Assembly (NCBI GenBank): GCA_016793465.1
Contig: JAEUJW010000053.1
Location: forward strand, 1 to 64,000
Origin: Myxococcales bacterium
GTDB lineage: Bacteria; Myxococcota; Polyangia; Nannocystales; Nannocystaceae
Direction of reading: 5' to 3'
Length of the DNA stretch: 64,000 nt
Shown here: piece after piece, positions 48,155 through 56,508 of the stretch
Numbering within the stretch: position 1 is the first letter of the stretch
Layout of the letters: each line of letters begins with the position of its first letter
Notes under the pieces: generated by a model
What the model was told of the DNA's origin: nothing
Databases searched by the model: none
The model's input: the letters and a program-made list of their open reading frames with translations, nothing else
Program-made: the position numbers and the translations under genes

Positions 48155-48587
48155 ACCGCGCCCCAACCCGGTCGTGATCGACGCCTATCTCGCGGACGTA
48201 CGAACCGACCCCGAGGCGTTCGACGCCCTGTTCGCCATCAAGAACCGGATGGCGGTGTATCACCTGCAGCAGGCCGCCGAGAAGCTCGTGAAGGCCGTTC
48301 GCCTGGGTCGAGGCCTGCTACCGACCAAAGAGCACGCGCTCGCCATCCTGATCGAGGGCCCCGACTCCGCCAGGAGCGAGCCCCGCCCGCTCCCCGAAAA
48401 CGACCCCTGGCGACCGCTTCTCGCCCCGCTCTACTGGCTGACCTCCTACGCGACCGCCTTCCGTTATCCGACCGAGGGCGACCGACGAAGTCCTGGTCCG
48501 GACCACCGCACACTCACGGAAACCCGCCGTACGCTCGAGGAGCTGCTGCTGCGCGCCCGCGACGAGCTGCTCACAGTCCCGCAATAA
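48144..48587 (+). CDS. HEPN-domain protein (toxin-like partner)
   Basis: A 147-residue helical HEPN-domain protein. The characteristic first helix FAIKNRMAVYHLQQAAEKLVKAV is visible (about 33-55; residues shown span the Arg...His and AAEK core), followed by LLPTKEHALAIL and a C-terminal SYATAFRYPTEGDRRSP segment typical of the group. HEPN domains are often RNases toxic to the cell and are paired with MNT antitoxins; here it overlaps the MNT gene by 11 bases in the usual order. The classic R-x4-6-H motif is not clear: the nearest is R-x7-H before AILIEG. Toxicity is therefore inferred from context. ATG 48144 is the first start giving the full first helix. Confidence 0.75.
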   Translation: MAAEPRPNPVVIDAYLADVRTDPEAFDALFAIKNRMAVYHLQQAAEKLVKAVRLGRGLLPTKEHALAILIEGPDSARSEPRPLPENDPWRPLLAPLYWLTSYATAFRYPTEGDRRSPGPDHRTLTETRRTLEELLLRARDELLTVPQ

Positions 48588-48654
48588 GAGCCGTGGTACG
48601 GACCACAAGGCCACCCACGGAGAGCACCAGCTCGACCTCCGCGCCCGCGCCCGC

Positions 48655-49719
48655 CTACGGCGCCGGCGTCGCCGCGAGCCGGTCCAGCGGCACCACCGCT
48701 CCGTCCGCCGCGCCGCGCCGGCGCTCCCACGCGAACAACACCGCCCCGTTCACATCTTTAAAAGTGACGCGCAGCCGGTCCGCGTCGAGCTCGACCAGCG
48801 CGTAGCCGTAGCGGCTCTGCCCGTACAGCTCGCCCTCCGCCGCGCACGCCGGCAGCCCGGCCGCGCCGCTCCGCGGGTCGGCGCACTCGTCCTGCGGCCG
48901 CAGCTTGCCCGCCGCCCCCGACGTCAGCGCCGCCACCTTGCGCGACGCGTCGACGGCCCCCGCGTACACCCCGAACTGCAGGAAGTGGGCGTGCCCGTTG
49001 AGCCACAAGTCCGGGTCGCGCCCGAGCCTGCGCGCCACCTTCTCGCCGTGGCGCTGCCCGTGCTTGTCGCCGTACGTGCGCCACACGTGGTGCGCCGCCA
49101 TCAGCAGCCAGCCGTCGCCCCGCATCTCCGCCCTCAGCTGGCCCGCCAGCCCGCCAGCGAGCGCCCGGTTGGTGTCGAGCACCACGACCTTCGCCACCCC
49201 GAGGTCCATCACGAAGTTGCGCTCGGGGAACACGATCTTCCCGGGGTGCAGCCTGGCGTACTCGAGGTAGCAGGTCTCCGCCGCCGGATAGCCGCGGCGG
49301 TGGTGCACGTCGTGGTTGCCGAGCGCCAGCACCAGCTTGCTGTCGACGCCCGCCTGCAGCCCGCCGACGTGCTCGTCGAGCGTGCGCCTGGCCGCGTCGG
49401 TGAGCCTGCCGTCGGGGCACACCGGCCCGAGCTCGTAGACCAGGTCGCCGAGGTCGAGCACCGCGTCGGCCCGCTCCGCCTTGATCGCCGCGCGCAGCGC
49501 GGCGCGGCAGCCGATCGTGATCTCCGGCTGCTCGTCCGCCGTCGCGGCCGGCTCGCACGTCTTCACCTCCGCGTCGACCACCCCCGTGTCGCCGAGCACC
49601 ACCAGCCGCACCGCGGCCGGGCTCGCCGGCTGCACCCGCTCGGTCGCCGGCAGGGCCGCCTGCGCCGCGCAGCCCGCGAACATCACCAGCAAGACACTCG
49701 AGATCGCCGCCCCGCGCAT
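48655..49719 (-). CDS. calcineurin-like metallophosphoesterase lipoprotein
   Basis: A 354-residue lipoprotein phosphoesterase. ATG 49719 opens a signal ending LVMFAGC (Cys about 13). The catalytic domain shows all five metallophosphoesterase motifs: VVLGDTGVV, LDLGDLVYELG, LALGNHDVHH, LMAAHHVWR and LWLNGHAHFLQ, which together bind two metal ions. The pattern is nearest to purple-acid-phosphatase-like enzymes acting on phosphomonoesters or nucleotides outside the inner membrane. A late segment VTFKDVNG is encoded with the A/T codons TTT AAA GAT. Minus strand, with DUF99 upstream on the same strand 40 bases away, so possibly one operon. Confidence 0.83.
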   Translation of the reverse strand: MRGAAISSVLLVMFAGCAAQAALPATERVQPASPAAVRLVVLGDTGVVDAEVKTCEPAATADEQPEITIGCRAALRAAIKAERADAVLDLGDLVYELGPVCPDGRLTDAARRTLDEHVGGLQAGVDSKLVLALGNHDVHHRRGYPAAETCYLEYARLHPGKIVFPERNFVMDLGVAKVVVLDTNRALAGGLAGQLRAEMRGDGWLLMAAHHVWRTYGDKHGQRHGEKVARRLGRDPDLWLNGHAHFLQFGVYAGAVDASRKVAALTSGAAGKLRPQDECADPRSGAAGLPACAAEGELYGQSRYGYALVELDADRLRVTFKDVNGAVLFAWERRRGAADGAVVPLDRLAATPAP

Positions 49720-49758
49720 GCGGCGAGCCTTACCACGATCCGAGCGCACAAACCTCCG

Positions 49759-50322
49759 TCACGCCCGCCCGCGGCTCGCTCCGTCGCCGATCCCCCCGGC
49801 GATCAGGTGGGCCAGCCGCAGCGCCTCCGGCAGGTTGCCGTGGCTCCGCGTGGTCCGCAGCAGCGCCGCCGCCTCTTTGATGTCGAGCCCCGCGCGCTGC
49901 ACGAACAGCCCCTCGCACGCCTCCATCGGCCCGGCCTTGCGGATGAGCCCCCACTTCCGCGGCCCGCCGCGCACCCGCTCGCGCAGCGCCGCCTCGATCG
50001 CCGCCATGCGCGGCGCCTTGCGGGCGACCACCAGCACCGGCACGCCGAGCGCCGCGTGCAGCCCGTGGATGTCGACCACGTTGAACCCGCCGACGGCGAT
50101 CCCCTGCAGCAGCACCGCCTGCACGTGCTCCACGAACGGCGACCCCTGCAGCAGCGCCGCCATGCGCCGGGTCGCGTCGGCGCCGTCGCGCCGGATCTTG
50201 CCGACGATCACGCCGTCCATCCGCGCCTGCGTGCACACCACCCCGACCAGCGGGATGTCGCCGCGGTGCGTCCGCACGAACGGTGCGTCGTCGAAGCCGA
50301 CCACGTTCGCCAGCCGCCGCAT
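49759..50322 (-). CDS. DUF99 (UPF0215) family protein
   Basis: A 187-residue protein of the DUF99 family, otherwise best known from archaea. Features: VVGFDDAPF at the start (about 7-15), GDIPLVGVVCTQARMDGVIVG, VLLQGIAVGGFNVVD, VPVLVVARKAPR and the C-terminal PEALRLAHLIAGG. The fold has been likened to an RNase H-like or endonuclease V-like core (GFDDA, GxNVVD acidic positions), but the function is unknown. The start is ambiguous between ATG 50322 and ATG 50334; I took the one next to the conserved FDDAPF. A palindromic AGTGTTATCACT (50350-50361) lies in the divergent gap to the next gene. Confidence 0.72.
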   Translation of the reverse strand: MRRLANVVGFDDAPFVRTHRGDIPLVGVVCTQARMDGVIVGKIRRDGADATRRMAALLQGSPFVEHVQAVLLQGIAVGGFNVVDIHGLHAALGVPVLVVARKAPRMAAIEAALRERVRGGPRKWGLIRKAGPMEACEGLFVQRAGLDIKEAAALLRTTRSHGNLPEALRLAHLIAGGIGDGASRGRA

Positions 50323-50412
50323 GCCGCCCACCATGCCACAGCGGCCCGCCGGAGTGTTATCACTGCCGGCGTCCGCCCTCACCCTCATCGTCACCCACCC
50401 GCGAGGAGCCCC

Positions 50413-51264
50413 ATGGTTGAAGTCGACGTGTTCTGGGCCTACGGCATCGGCGCCGGCTGTGCTGTCGCCGCCGGCGCCCCGCTCGCCCGCGCGAGCGAGC
50501 CGCTGTCCACCCCCTACTTCACGCGCACGCTGCTGCTGCTCGCGCTCGTGTGGGCGCCGACCGGCCTGCTGCTCCTGCTGCGCCACCCGAGCTGGGAGAC
50601 CATGCAGGTCGCCGACTCGTTCGCCGAGATCCCCCACTGGCTGGTCCTCGGCTTCGGCCTCACCAACGTCACCCAGGGCATCGTCGGCTTCTGGGTCGCC
50701 GCGCGCCTGCTCGCCGCCGGGCGCACCTACGCCGCCCACCTCAACTGGATGCTCGGCTACTTCGGCATGTTCTTCATCCTGCTCTACGGCTGGGACGGCC
50801 GCGGCTACGATCGCTTCCTCTACGACCGCGACATGTTCGGCGGCCTGGCCTGGACCCCCGGCGCCGGCCTGCAACCCGGCGCCGGCCTGCACTTCCTGCA
50901 CAGCAGCGTCGCCATGACGCTCTACCTCGACGGCGCCTACCTGCTGCCGTTCCTGCTCGGCACCTTCGGCCTGTGGCAGCGCGCCGAGGCCTCGCGCACC
51001 GGCGGCCCCGCCCGCAGCGTGCTCGGCTGGGCCGGCGTCCACCTCGCGATGATCTTCGGCTGTGCCCTCACCGCCGCCGCCGCCTGCGCCCTCACCGTCC
51101 ACCACCTCCACGACACCTTTAATAGTTTCGGCGTCCCGCTCGCCTGGCCCCTCGGCTACGTGCTCGGCCTCCCCCTCGCCCTCGCCGCCCAGTGGCTCGC
51201 GCTCTACGCCCCCGGCCGCCCGCTCCACCGCCTCCTCGTCGCCACCCTCGGCCTGCGCGCCTGA
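50413..51264 (+). CDS. polytopic membrane protein, unknown function
   Basis: A 283-residue protein with about seven hydrophobic segments (about 8-25, 36-55, 76-98, 108-122, 160-185, 200-225, 245-265). Aromatic/charged loops include LYGWDGRGYDRFLYDRDMF and HHLHDTFNSFG, which are probably functional sites. No family recognised. Start: ATG 50413 with GCGAGGAGC at a good ribosome-binding distance, one of the few clear Shine-Dalgarno sequences in the window. A FNSF stretch is encoded TTT AAT AGT TTC, contrasting with its neighbours. After its stop, 51265-51354 reads as the tail of some protein (GFSRRAPFTALVRTRLGD) and is perhaps a small remnant. Confidence 0.65.
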   Translation: MVEVDVFWAYGIGAGCAVAAGAPLARASEPLSTPYFTRTLLLLALVWAPTGLLLLLRHPSWETMQVADSFAEIPHWLVLGFGLTNVTQGIVGFWVAARLLAAGRTYAAHLNWMLGYFGMFFILLYGWDGRGYDRFLYDRDMFGGLAWTPGAGLQPGAGLHFLHSSVAMTLYLDGAYLLPFLLGTFGLWQRAEASRTGGPARSVLGWAGVHLAMIFGCALTAAAACALTVHHLHDTFNSFGVPLAWPLGYVLGLPLALAAQWLALYAPGRPLHRLLVATLGLRA

Positions 51265-51357
51265 CGCTGCGCCACGGCTTCTCCCGCCGCGCCCCGTTCA
51301 CCGCCCTCGTGCGCACCCGGCTCGGCGACGGCTTCGCGCACCTGTTCGACTGAGCCC

Positions 51358-51774
51358 TCACGCCTCCGCGCACAGCGCGAGGGCCTCGTGCTCGTCCTTG
51401 CACATCGACAGGTTGCGGACCCCGCTGTTCTTCAGCAGCAGCTTGGCGACCCCGTTGAGGATGAAGTTGCCGCCGGTGAACACCGCGACGCGGCGCAGCC
51501 GGTCCTCGGGCGCGAACAGCCGGCGCAGGGCCTCGCGGCACTGCTTGCCGGGCGGGCGCGCGGACGTGAGGTCGAGGATCATCGTGTAGCTGTCGAGGCC
51601 GGCGGTGATGCGCCCGAGCTTGTCGGCGAACACGCCGATCTGGAACGGGCTCGGCACGGGCACCTCGCGGTACATGACCACCCCGGGGCGGAGCACGTAG
51701 AGGCGGGACTCGATCGCCGCGATCTCCTGGGGGCTGCTGTCGGGGCCGTACGCTTTGGCTTCGATCGGGAGCAT
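51358..51774 (-). CDS. SpoIIAA/STAS-like single-domain protein
   Basis: A 138-residue single-domain protein resembling SpoIIAA-like/STAS domains (IESRLYVLRPGVVMYREVPVPSPFQ, ITAGLDSYTMILDL, RRVAVFTGGNFILNG; each given in part). The same domain, at clear sequence similarity (EPGVVRYHEVPVPSAF, TAGLDAYALVVDL), forms the C-terminus of the Ser/Thr kinase at 53268. A shared role in kinase-controlled partner switching is likely. Start: ATG 51774 with GAGAGGAA nine bases ahead. Its upstream side carries a 67-bp palindrome shared with the divergent methyltransferase gene. Confidence 0.75.
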   Translation of the reverse strand: MLPIEAKAYGPDSSPQEIAAIESRLYVLRPGVVMYREVPVPSPFQIGVFADKLGRITAGLDSYTMILDLTSARPPGKQCREALRRLFAPEDRLRRVAVFTGGNFILNGVAKLLLKNSGVRNLSMCKDEHEALALCAEA

Positions 51775-51799
51775 GTCGTGGTTCCTCTCGTTCGTCGGC

Positions 51800-51866
51800 A
51801 ATTCCCGGCGCGCCAGAAAGGTTCACGGCGAAGTTCGCGGTGAACCTTTCTCCCGCGCCGGGAATT
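51800..51866. promoter_or_regulatory. 67-bp near-perfect palindrome between divergent genes
   Basis: Arms 51800-51826 and 51840-51866 pair with two mismatches. The centre, with CGAA/TTCG flanking G51833, also pairs, leaving three unpaired positions overall. Core half-site: AATTCCCGGCGCG, then GAAAGGTTCAC. It sits between the starts of two divergent genes and is well placed as an operator or cruciform. Confidence 0.75.
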
Positions 51867-51888
51867 ACCGGCTCCGAGGAGCACGACG

Positions 51889-52596
51889 ATGGACTACACC
51901 AAGATCTGGGACGACTACTGGCAGGACAGCGCGGACGCGCTCGACCAGGTGTTCTGGGACAGCCCGCCCGAGCAGGCGGTGCGCGACGACCTGCGGCGGC
52001 TGGGCGCCCACCTCGACGCGGCGCTGCCCGTGATCGACGTCGGCTGCGGCCACGGCACCCAGACCCGCGAGCTCGCGGCCCGCTTCGCCCGCGTCGTCGG
52101 CGTCGACGTCTCGCCCGCGGGCCTGGCGATCGCCCGCGCCGTCAACCCGGCCGACAACCTCGAGTACGAGACCCTCGACGTCCTCGACGCCGACGCGTGC
52201 GCGCGGCTCCACGCCCGGCTCGGCGACGCCAACGTGTACATGCGCACCGTGCTCCACCAGCTCGCGCCCGACGAGCGGACCCGGGCCACCGCCGGGCTCG
52301 CGACCCTGCTCGGCGCGCGCGGGCGGGCCCTGGTCGCCGAGCTCTCGCCCGCGGCCGAGGCCTACTTCGAGTACCTGTTCGCCGAGTACGGCGGGCCGCC
52401 GCCCGGGCTCTCGCGCGTGCTGCGGCACGGCATCCGCCCGGCGGCGCTGCAGCTCGGCGACCTCGCGCGGGCGTTCGCCGCCCACGGGCTCGCCGCGCTC
52501 GCGCAGGACAAGAGCGCCGTGCGCACGACCCTGACGCTGCCCGGCGGCCACGCGGCCATGGTGCCGATGGACGTCGCCGTGTTCGCCCGGGTCTAG
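51889..52596 (+). CDS. class I SAM-dependent methyltransferase
   Basis: A 235-residue cytoplasmic Rossmann methyltransferase. Motif I is LPVIDVGCGHGTQTREL (about 47-63), motif II VVGVDVS, and motif III/post-I TLDVLDAD. Length and layout fit small-molecule methyltransferases; the substrate is unknown. ATG 51889 has CCGAGGAGC upstream. It is divergent from the SpoIIAA-like gene across the palindrome, and convergent with the sigma-factor gene, overlapping by four bases at their stops. Confidence 0.8.
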   Translation: MDYTKIWDDYWQDSADALDQVFWDSPPEQAVRDDLRRLGAHLDAALPVIDVGCGHGTQTRELAARFARVVGVDVSPAGLAIARAVNPADNLEYETLDVLDADACARLHARLGDANVYMRTVLHQLAPDERTRATAGLATLLGARGRALVAELSPAAEAYFEYLFAEYGGPPPGLSRVLRHGIRPAALQLGDLARAFAAHGLAALAQDKSAVRTTLTLPGGHAAMVPMDVAVFARV

Positions 52597-53213
52597 CCGT
52601 CGTCGCGGCCCGCGTGCCCGGCGAGCTCGCGGGCCCAGCGGTCGAGCCCGTCGACGGTCGAGGCGCGCAGCGCCGGGTCGTCCGCGAGCGCCGCGATGTG
52701 CTCGCGCAGCAGCCGCTTGGCCCGCGACAGCCGGCTCTTGATCGTGCCCGGCGGCACCCCGAGCACGGCCGCGACGTCGTCTTGCCGCAGGTCCTCCCAG
52801 TAGTGCAGCTCGATCGTCCACTGCAGCTCGAACGGCAGCCGGCGCAGCGCGCGGAGCAGCAGGCGCCGCTCGTCGCGGGCCGCCAGCGCCCGGCTCGGCC
52901 CCAGCGCGCTGTCGGCGGCCAGCACCGCGTCGTCGAGCGCGGCCGGCTCGGGCTTGCGCCCGCGGCGGCGCAGGTCGTGGAGCAGCGTGTTGCGGGCGAC
53001 CCCGAGGAGGTAGGCGCGGAACGCCAGGCCCGCGGGCACGCGGTCGCGGGCCTGCACGCAGGCCGTCAGCGTCTGCTGCGTGATGTCGGCGACGTCCGGG
53101 CACTTGCCGGCGAAGAACCGCGACAGCGCCGCGATGTGCCGGCGGACCAGCGCGCCGCCGGCTCCGGCGTCGCCGTCGCGCCAGCGGGCCAGCAGCTCGG
53201 CGTCGTCGTCCAC
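52593..53213 (-). CDS. ECF-type sigma-70 factor
   Basis: A 206-residue ECF sigma factor. Region 2 at about 25-90 (FFAGKCPDVADITQQTLTACVQ, FRAYLLGVARNTLLHDLRRR) contains the core-binding and -10-recognition helices; region 4 (about 115-175: LPFELQWTIELHYWEDLRQDDVAAVLGVPPGTIKSRLSRAKRLL, in part) recognises -35 DNA. No extra C-terminal domain. The start is GTG 53213 with TACACT 7 bases ahead. It is divergent from the Ser/Thr kinase gene with only 54 bases between starts, a layout typical of a sigma factor controlled by the kinase or its SpoIIAA-like domain (inference). Confidence 0.87.
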   Translation of the reverse strand: MDDDAELLARWRDGDAGAGGALVRRHIAALSRFFAGKCPDVADITQQTLTACVQARDRVPAGLAFRAYLLGVARNTLLHDLRRRGRKPEPAALDDAVLAADSALGPSRALAARDERRLLLRALRRLPFELQWTIELHYWEDLRQDDVAAVLGVPPGTIKSRLSRAKRLLREHIAALADDPALRASTVDGLDRWARELAGHAGRDDG

Positions 53214-53220
53214 CGGCGCG

Positions 53221-53226
53221 AGTGTA
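53221..53226 (-). promoter_or_regulatory. -10-like TACACT, 7 bases before GTG
   Basis: Read on the minus strand; forward bases 53221-53226. Faces the TACCCT element of the kinase gene in the same 54-base gap. Confidence 0.5.
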
Positions 53227-53254
53227 CCACGTGACCCTCCGCGACCGGCTTTGT

Positions 53255-53260
53255 TACCCT
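53255..53260 (+). promoter_or_regulatory. -10-like TACCCT, 7 bases before GTG
   Basis: TACCCT to GTG 53268 spacing of 7 bases, no SD sequence. Confidence 0.5.
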
Positions 53261-53267
53261 GGCCGCG

Positions 53268-54638
53268 GTGGCGCCCCTCCTCGACCCGCTGGCCGCGACG
53301 CTGTCCCACGCGCTCGTCGGGCTCGGCGCGACCGACACGCTCGGCGCCGCGGTGCTGCTGGCGGAGATCGAGCGGCGCCTGTTCGGCGCCCCGGCGTCGG
53401 TGCAGCTCGGCCACTACCACCTGCTGCGCCCGATCGGCGCCGGCGGCTTCGGCACGATCTACGCCGCCCACGACCCCCGGCTCGAGCGCACCGTCGCCGT
53501 CAAGCTGCTCCACCGCGAGCGCGCCGCCCGCGACGCCGACGCCCTGCTGCGCGAGGCCCGGGCCATGGCCCGCCTGTCTCACCCGCACGTCGTCACCGTG
53601 CACGACATCGGCACCTACAACCTGCCCGGCCACGAGCAGTCGGGCCTGTTCGTGGTCATGGAGCTGATCGACGGCGAGTCGCTGCAGCAGTGGCTGGCCG
53701 CCGAGCCGCGCACCTGGCCGGCGATCCTCGAGGTGTTCCTGGCCGCCGGGCGCGGCCTGGCGGCGGCCCACGGCATCGGCCTGGTCCACCGCGACTTCAA
53801 GCCGAGCAACGTGCTGCGCGGGCGCGACGGCAGCGTGCGCGTCGCCGACTTCGGCCTCGCCGGCGCGCACGACGAGCTGCGGAGCGCCCTCGGCGAGGCC
53901 GGGCGCGTGACCGGCACCCCGGCCTACATGGCGCCCGAGCTGTTCGCCGGGGCCGCCCCGGCCGGCCCGTCCGCCGATCAGTTCGCGTTCTGCGTGGCCC
54001 TGTTCGAGGCGCTGTACGCCCGCCAGCCGTTCCCGGTCACCAGCCTCGGCGAGCGCCTGGCCGCGATCGCGGCCGGCGCGGTCACACCTGTCCCGGAGGA
54101 CAGCCCCGTGCCGACCTGGCTGCGCGACGCGCTGCTGCGCGGGCTGGCGGCCGAGCCCGGGCGCCGCTTCCCCGGCCTCCCCGAGCTGCTGCGCGCGCTC
54201 GACCCGGCGGCCGCGCACACGGTCGGCGACGTGGCCGCGATCCGGGCGAGGATCCACCTGCTCGAGCCCGGCGTGGTCCGCTACCACGAGGTCCCGGTCC
54301 CGAGCGCGTTCACCGTCGCGGTCATGCGCGCCGAGCTCTCGCGGCTGACCGCCGGGCTCGACGCCTACGCCCTCGTCGTCGACCTCGGCGAGGCCAACAT
54401 GCCCGGCCCCGAGGTCCGCCAGGAGCTGCTGCGCATGTTCTCCGACCCCGCCGTCCGCCACGTCGGCGTGCTCGCCGGCGGCGACCCGGTCAAGACCTTC
54501 ACCGCGACGCTCGTCGTCGGCCACGCGGTCCCGCGCGAGCGCTTCACGGTCCACGAGGGCCCCGCCGAGGCGCTCGCCGCCTGCCGCGCCGCGCTCGCGC
54601 GCCGACCTCAGCAGTCGTTCGGCGAGCAGAACACGTAG
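53268..54638 (+). CDS. Ser/Thr kinase with C-terminal SpoIIAA/STAS-like domain
   Basis: A 456-residue soluble kinase. Kinase domain about 45-320: GAGGFGTIY, VAVKLL, HRDFKPSN with catalytic D176, VADFGLA, APELFAG. No TM helix. Residues about 330-450 are a SpoIIAA-like domain close to the protein at 51358. It faces an ECF sigma gene 54 bases away. By analogy with SpoIIAB/SpoIIAA systems the domain may be the switch, but here it is fused to a kinase of the eukaryotic type, not the GHKL type. A TGTCC-CGGA-GGACA palindrome (54089-54102) lies inside the kinase coding region. The 3' end overlaps the convergent lipoprotein gene by 31 bases. Confidence 0.85.
   Translation: MAPLLDPLAATLSHALVGLGATDTLGAAVLLAEIERRLFGAPASVQLGHYHLLRPIGAGGFGTIYAAHDPRLERTVAVKLLHRERAARDADALLREARAMARLSHPHVVTVHDIGTYNLPGHEQSGLFVVMELIDGESLQQWLAAEPRTWPAILEVFLAAGRGLAAAHGIGLVHRDFKPSNVLRGRDGSVRVADFGLAGAHDELRSALGEAGRVTGTPAYMAPELFAGAAPAGPSADQFAFCVALFEALYARQPFPVTSLGERLAAIAAGAVTPVPEDSPVPTWLRDALLRGLAAEPGRRFPGLPELLRALDPAAAHTVGDVAAIRARIHLLEPGVVRYHEVPVPSAFTVAVMRAELSRLTAGLDAYALVVDLGEANMPGPEVRQELLRMFSDPAVRHVGVLAGGDPVKTFTATLVVGHAVPRERFTVHEGPAEALAACRAALARRPQQSFGEQNT
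54089..54102. repeat. interspersed palindrome within kinase gene
   Basis: TGTCC-CGGA-GGACA read in frame inside the kinase domain region of the gene at 53268. Confidence 0.7.
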
Positions 54639-56188
54639 CCCTGCAGGTTGACCAGGTTGTTGGCGTCGTTCCAGTTGCCCTGCAGGCCGCAGCCGTCCTG
54701 GCGGCGGTAGATGCGGTACAGCGTGTTGTTGTCGCCGTTCGGCTCGAAGTTGACGCAGCCGACGTCGCCGTTGCCGTTGTCGGTCATCCAGAAGCTGCAG
54801 GGCGCGCCCTTGCACACGCCCTGCCACTCGCCGATGCCCTGGGCGCCGTTGTACTTGGGGAACACGTTGACGAGGTTGGCCGCGTGCCCGCCGTTCCAGT
54901 CGAAGAACGCCTGCGCGTGCGGCTTGGTGCGGGTCACGATCACCTCCATGCCGACGGCCGCGCACTTGCTCGCGTAGGCGGTCTGGTTGCCGACGAGGTT
55001 GGGGTCGTCGAAGCGGATCCACGTGTACCCGCAGGCGTCGGCGTCCATCTCGCAGTGGACCTGCAGCGGGCCGATCGGGCCGCCGCCGTCGGGGTCGACC
55101 ACGTAGTCGCCGTCGGGCGTGGCCGGCGCGGCCTGCTTGATGTCGTTGCAGCTCTTCGGGTAGGCGCACACGCCCCCGCTGCAGATCGCGTTGGCGCAGT
55201 CGCCCGAGTCGTCGCACGCGTCGCCGAGCGTGCACTTGTCGCAGTCCGGGCCGCCGCAGTCGACGTCGCTCTCGCCGCCGTTCTTCGCGCCGTCGCTGCA
55301 GGTCGGCGCCTCGCAGGCCGCCGTGCAGGTGTCGGTCTCGTCGGCGTTGCCGTCGTCGCAGGCCTCGACGCCCGCCTGCACGAAGCCGTCGCCGCACGTC
55401 GCCTCGGCGCAGCTCGACAGGCACGCGTCGGTGTCGATCATGTTGTTGTCGTCGCACGCCTCCGGCGCCTGCAGGATGCCGTCGCCGCAGCTGGCCGGCG
55501 CGCACCCGTTGGTGCACGCGTCGTCGTCGACCGCGTTGCCGTCGTCGCAGGTCTCGCCCGGGCCCACGAACCCGTCGCCGCACGCCGCCGCCTTGCAGCC
55601 CGCCACGCACGTGTCGCCGTCGTCGGCGTTGGCGTCGTCGCAGTCCTCGACCCCCGCCTGCACCAGCCCGTCGCCGCACACCGCCGCCGCGCACTGCAGC
55701 GTGCAGGCCGCGTCGTCGGCGTTGGCCGGGCCCTCGTCGCAGCCCTCGACCCCCGCCTGCACCAGCCCGTCGCCGCAGCTCGCCGGCTGGCACGCGCTCG
55801 TGCACGCGCCGTCGTCGGCGTTGTCCGGGCCCGCGTCGCAGCCCTCGCCCGGGTCGAGCACGCCGTCGCCGCAGGCCGCCGGCGGCTCGCTCGTCGCCTC
55901 GGTCGTCTCACCCGTCGTCGACGGGTCGCTCGTCGGCCCCGAGGTCGTCGGGTCGACCGCCGTCGTCTCGCTGCCCGTGTCCGTGCCCGAGATGCTGCCG
56001 CCGCCGGTCGGCGGGTCCCCCGTGGTGTCGTCGGCCGTCGTCGCCTCCGTCGCCGTCACGCTCGTCGGCATCGTCGACGTCGTCATCGTCGACGTCTGCG
56101 CCGTCGCCTCGCCCGCCCCGTCGTCGCTGCCGCAGCCGACCGTCGCCGCGCACAGCAAACCCCACGCCAAACCCAGCCCGATCCGCAT
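54608..56188 (-). CDS. DUF4215-type Cys-rich repeat lipoprotein with fibrinogen-like C-terminal domain
   Basis: A 526-residue surface lipoprotein. Signal ends CAATVGC (Cys about 19), then a Thr/Ser linker to about 105. Eight or so repeats follow of the pattern CGDGxVQxGVExCDDGNxxxxDxCTxxC, the myxobacterial DUF4215 repeat. The C-terminal about 190 residues (SCNDIKQA, GPIGPLQVHCEMDADACGYTWIRF, CVNFEPNGDNNTLYRIYRR) resemble the fibrinogen-type fold with its conserved CxxxKxxxPxxxDGxYxxDP opening. Probably adhesive or a structural surface protein. TGGAGG before the ATG suggests a normal ribosome site. It overlaps two neighbours at its 3' end (the kinase) but has a free 5' side. Confidence 0.8.
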   Translation of the reverse strand: MRIGLGLAWGLLCAATVGCGSDDGAGEATAQTSTMTTSTMPTSVTATEATTADDTTGDPPTGGGSISGTDTGSETTAVDPTTSGPTSDPSTTGETTEATSEPPAACGDGVLDPGEGCDAGPDNADDGACTSACQPASCGDGLVQAGVEGCDEGPANADDAACTLQCAAAVCGDGLVQAGVEDCDDANADDGDTCVAGCKAAACGDGFVGPGETCDDGNAVDDDACTNGCAPASCGDGILQAPEACDDNNMIDTDACLSSCAEATCGDGFVQAGVEACDDGNADETDTCTAACEAPTCSDGAKNGGESDVDCGGPDCDKCTLGDACDDSGDCANAICSGGVCAYPKSCNDIKQAAPATPDGDYVVDPDGGGPIGPLQVHCEMDADACGYTWIRFDDPNLVGNQTAYASKCAAVGMEVIVTRTKPHAQAFFDWNGGHAANLVNVFPKYNGAQGIGEWQGVCKGAPCSFWMTDNGNGDVGCVNFEPNGDNNTLYRIYRRQDGCGLQGNWNDANNLVNLQGYVFCSPNDC

Positions 56189-56508
56189 CCCAACCCGCCT
56201 CCATTCCCGACTCTGCCAGTCGCGCCGGGCAGCGTCAACGCGACGCGAGACCGCGGCGAGGCGACGTGACGTCCGCCGCCGCGTGTACGCAGGAGCCGCC
56301 GCCCCCCCGCATCCGCGTTCGCGTCGTCACGCGCCGCGACCCGGCCCACCGGCCCGGTCCACAGCGCCCGGCCCGGAGCCGCCAATCTCCCCCGGAGAGT
56401 CGCCGAATGCCGGTCCCACGCCACCTTCAAAAATTAAAAAAAGTCGTCGCGGCGCCTGTCGATCCGCCCCGCCCCCGTTCGACGTGTCCTCAGAACGGAG
56501 CCACCGAC
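56189..56508. other. intergenic region between divergent genes
   Basis: About 320 bases without a supported gene. It contains a conspicuous A/T run CAAAAATTAAAAAAAG (56427-56442) in otherwise GC-rich DNA, about 70 bases before the DGPF gene start. This may be an UP-element-like promoter feature or a binding site for an A/T-preferring protein. An ORF reading through it is only an extension of the next gene. Confidence 0.5.
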
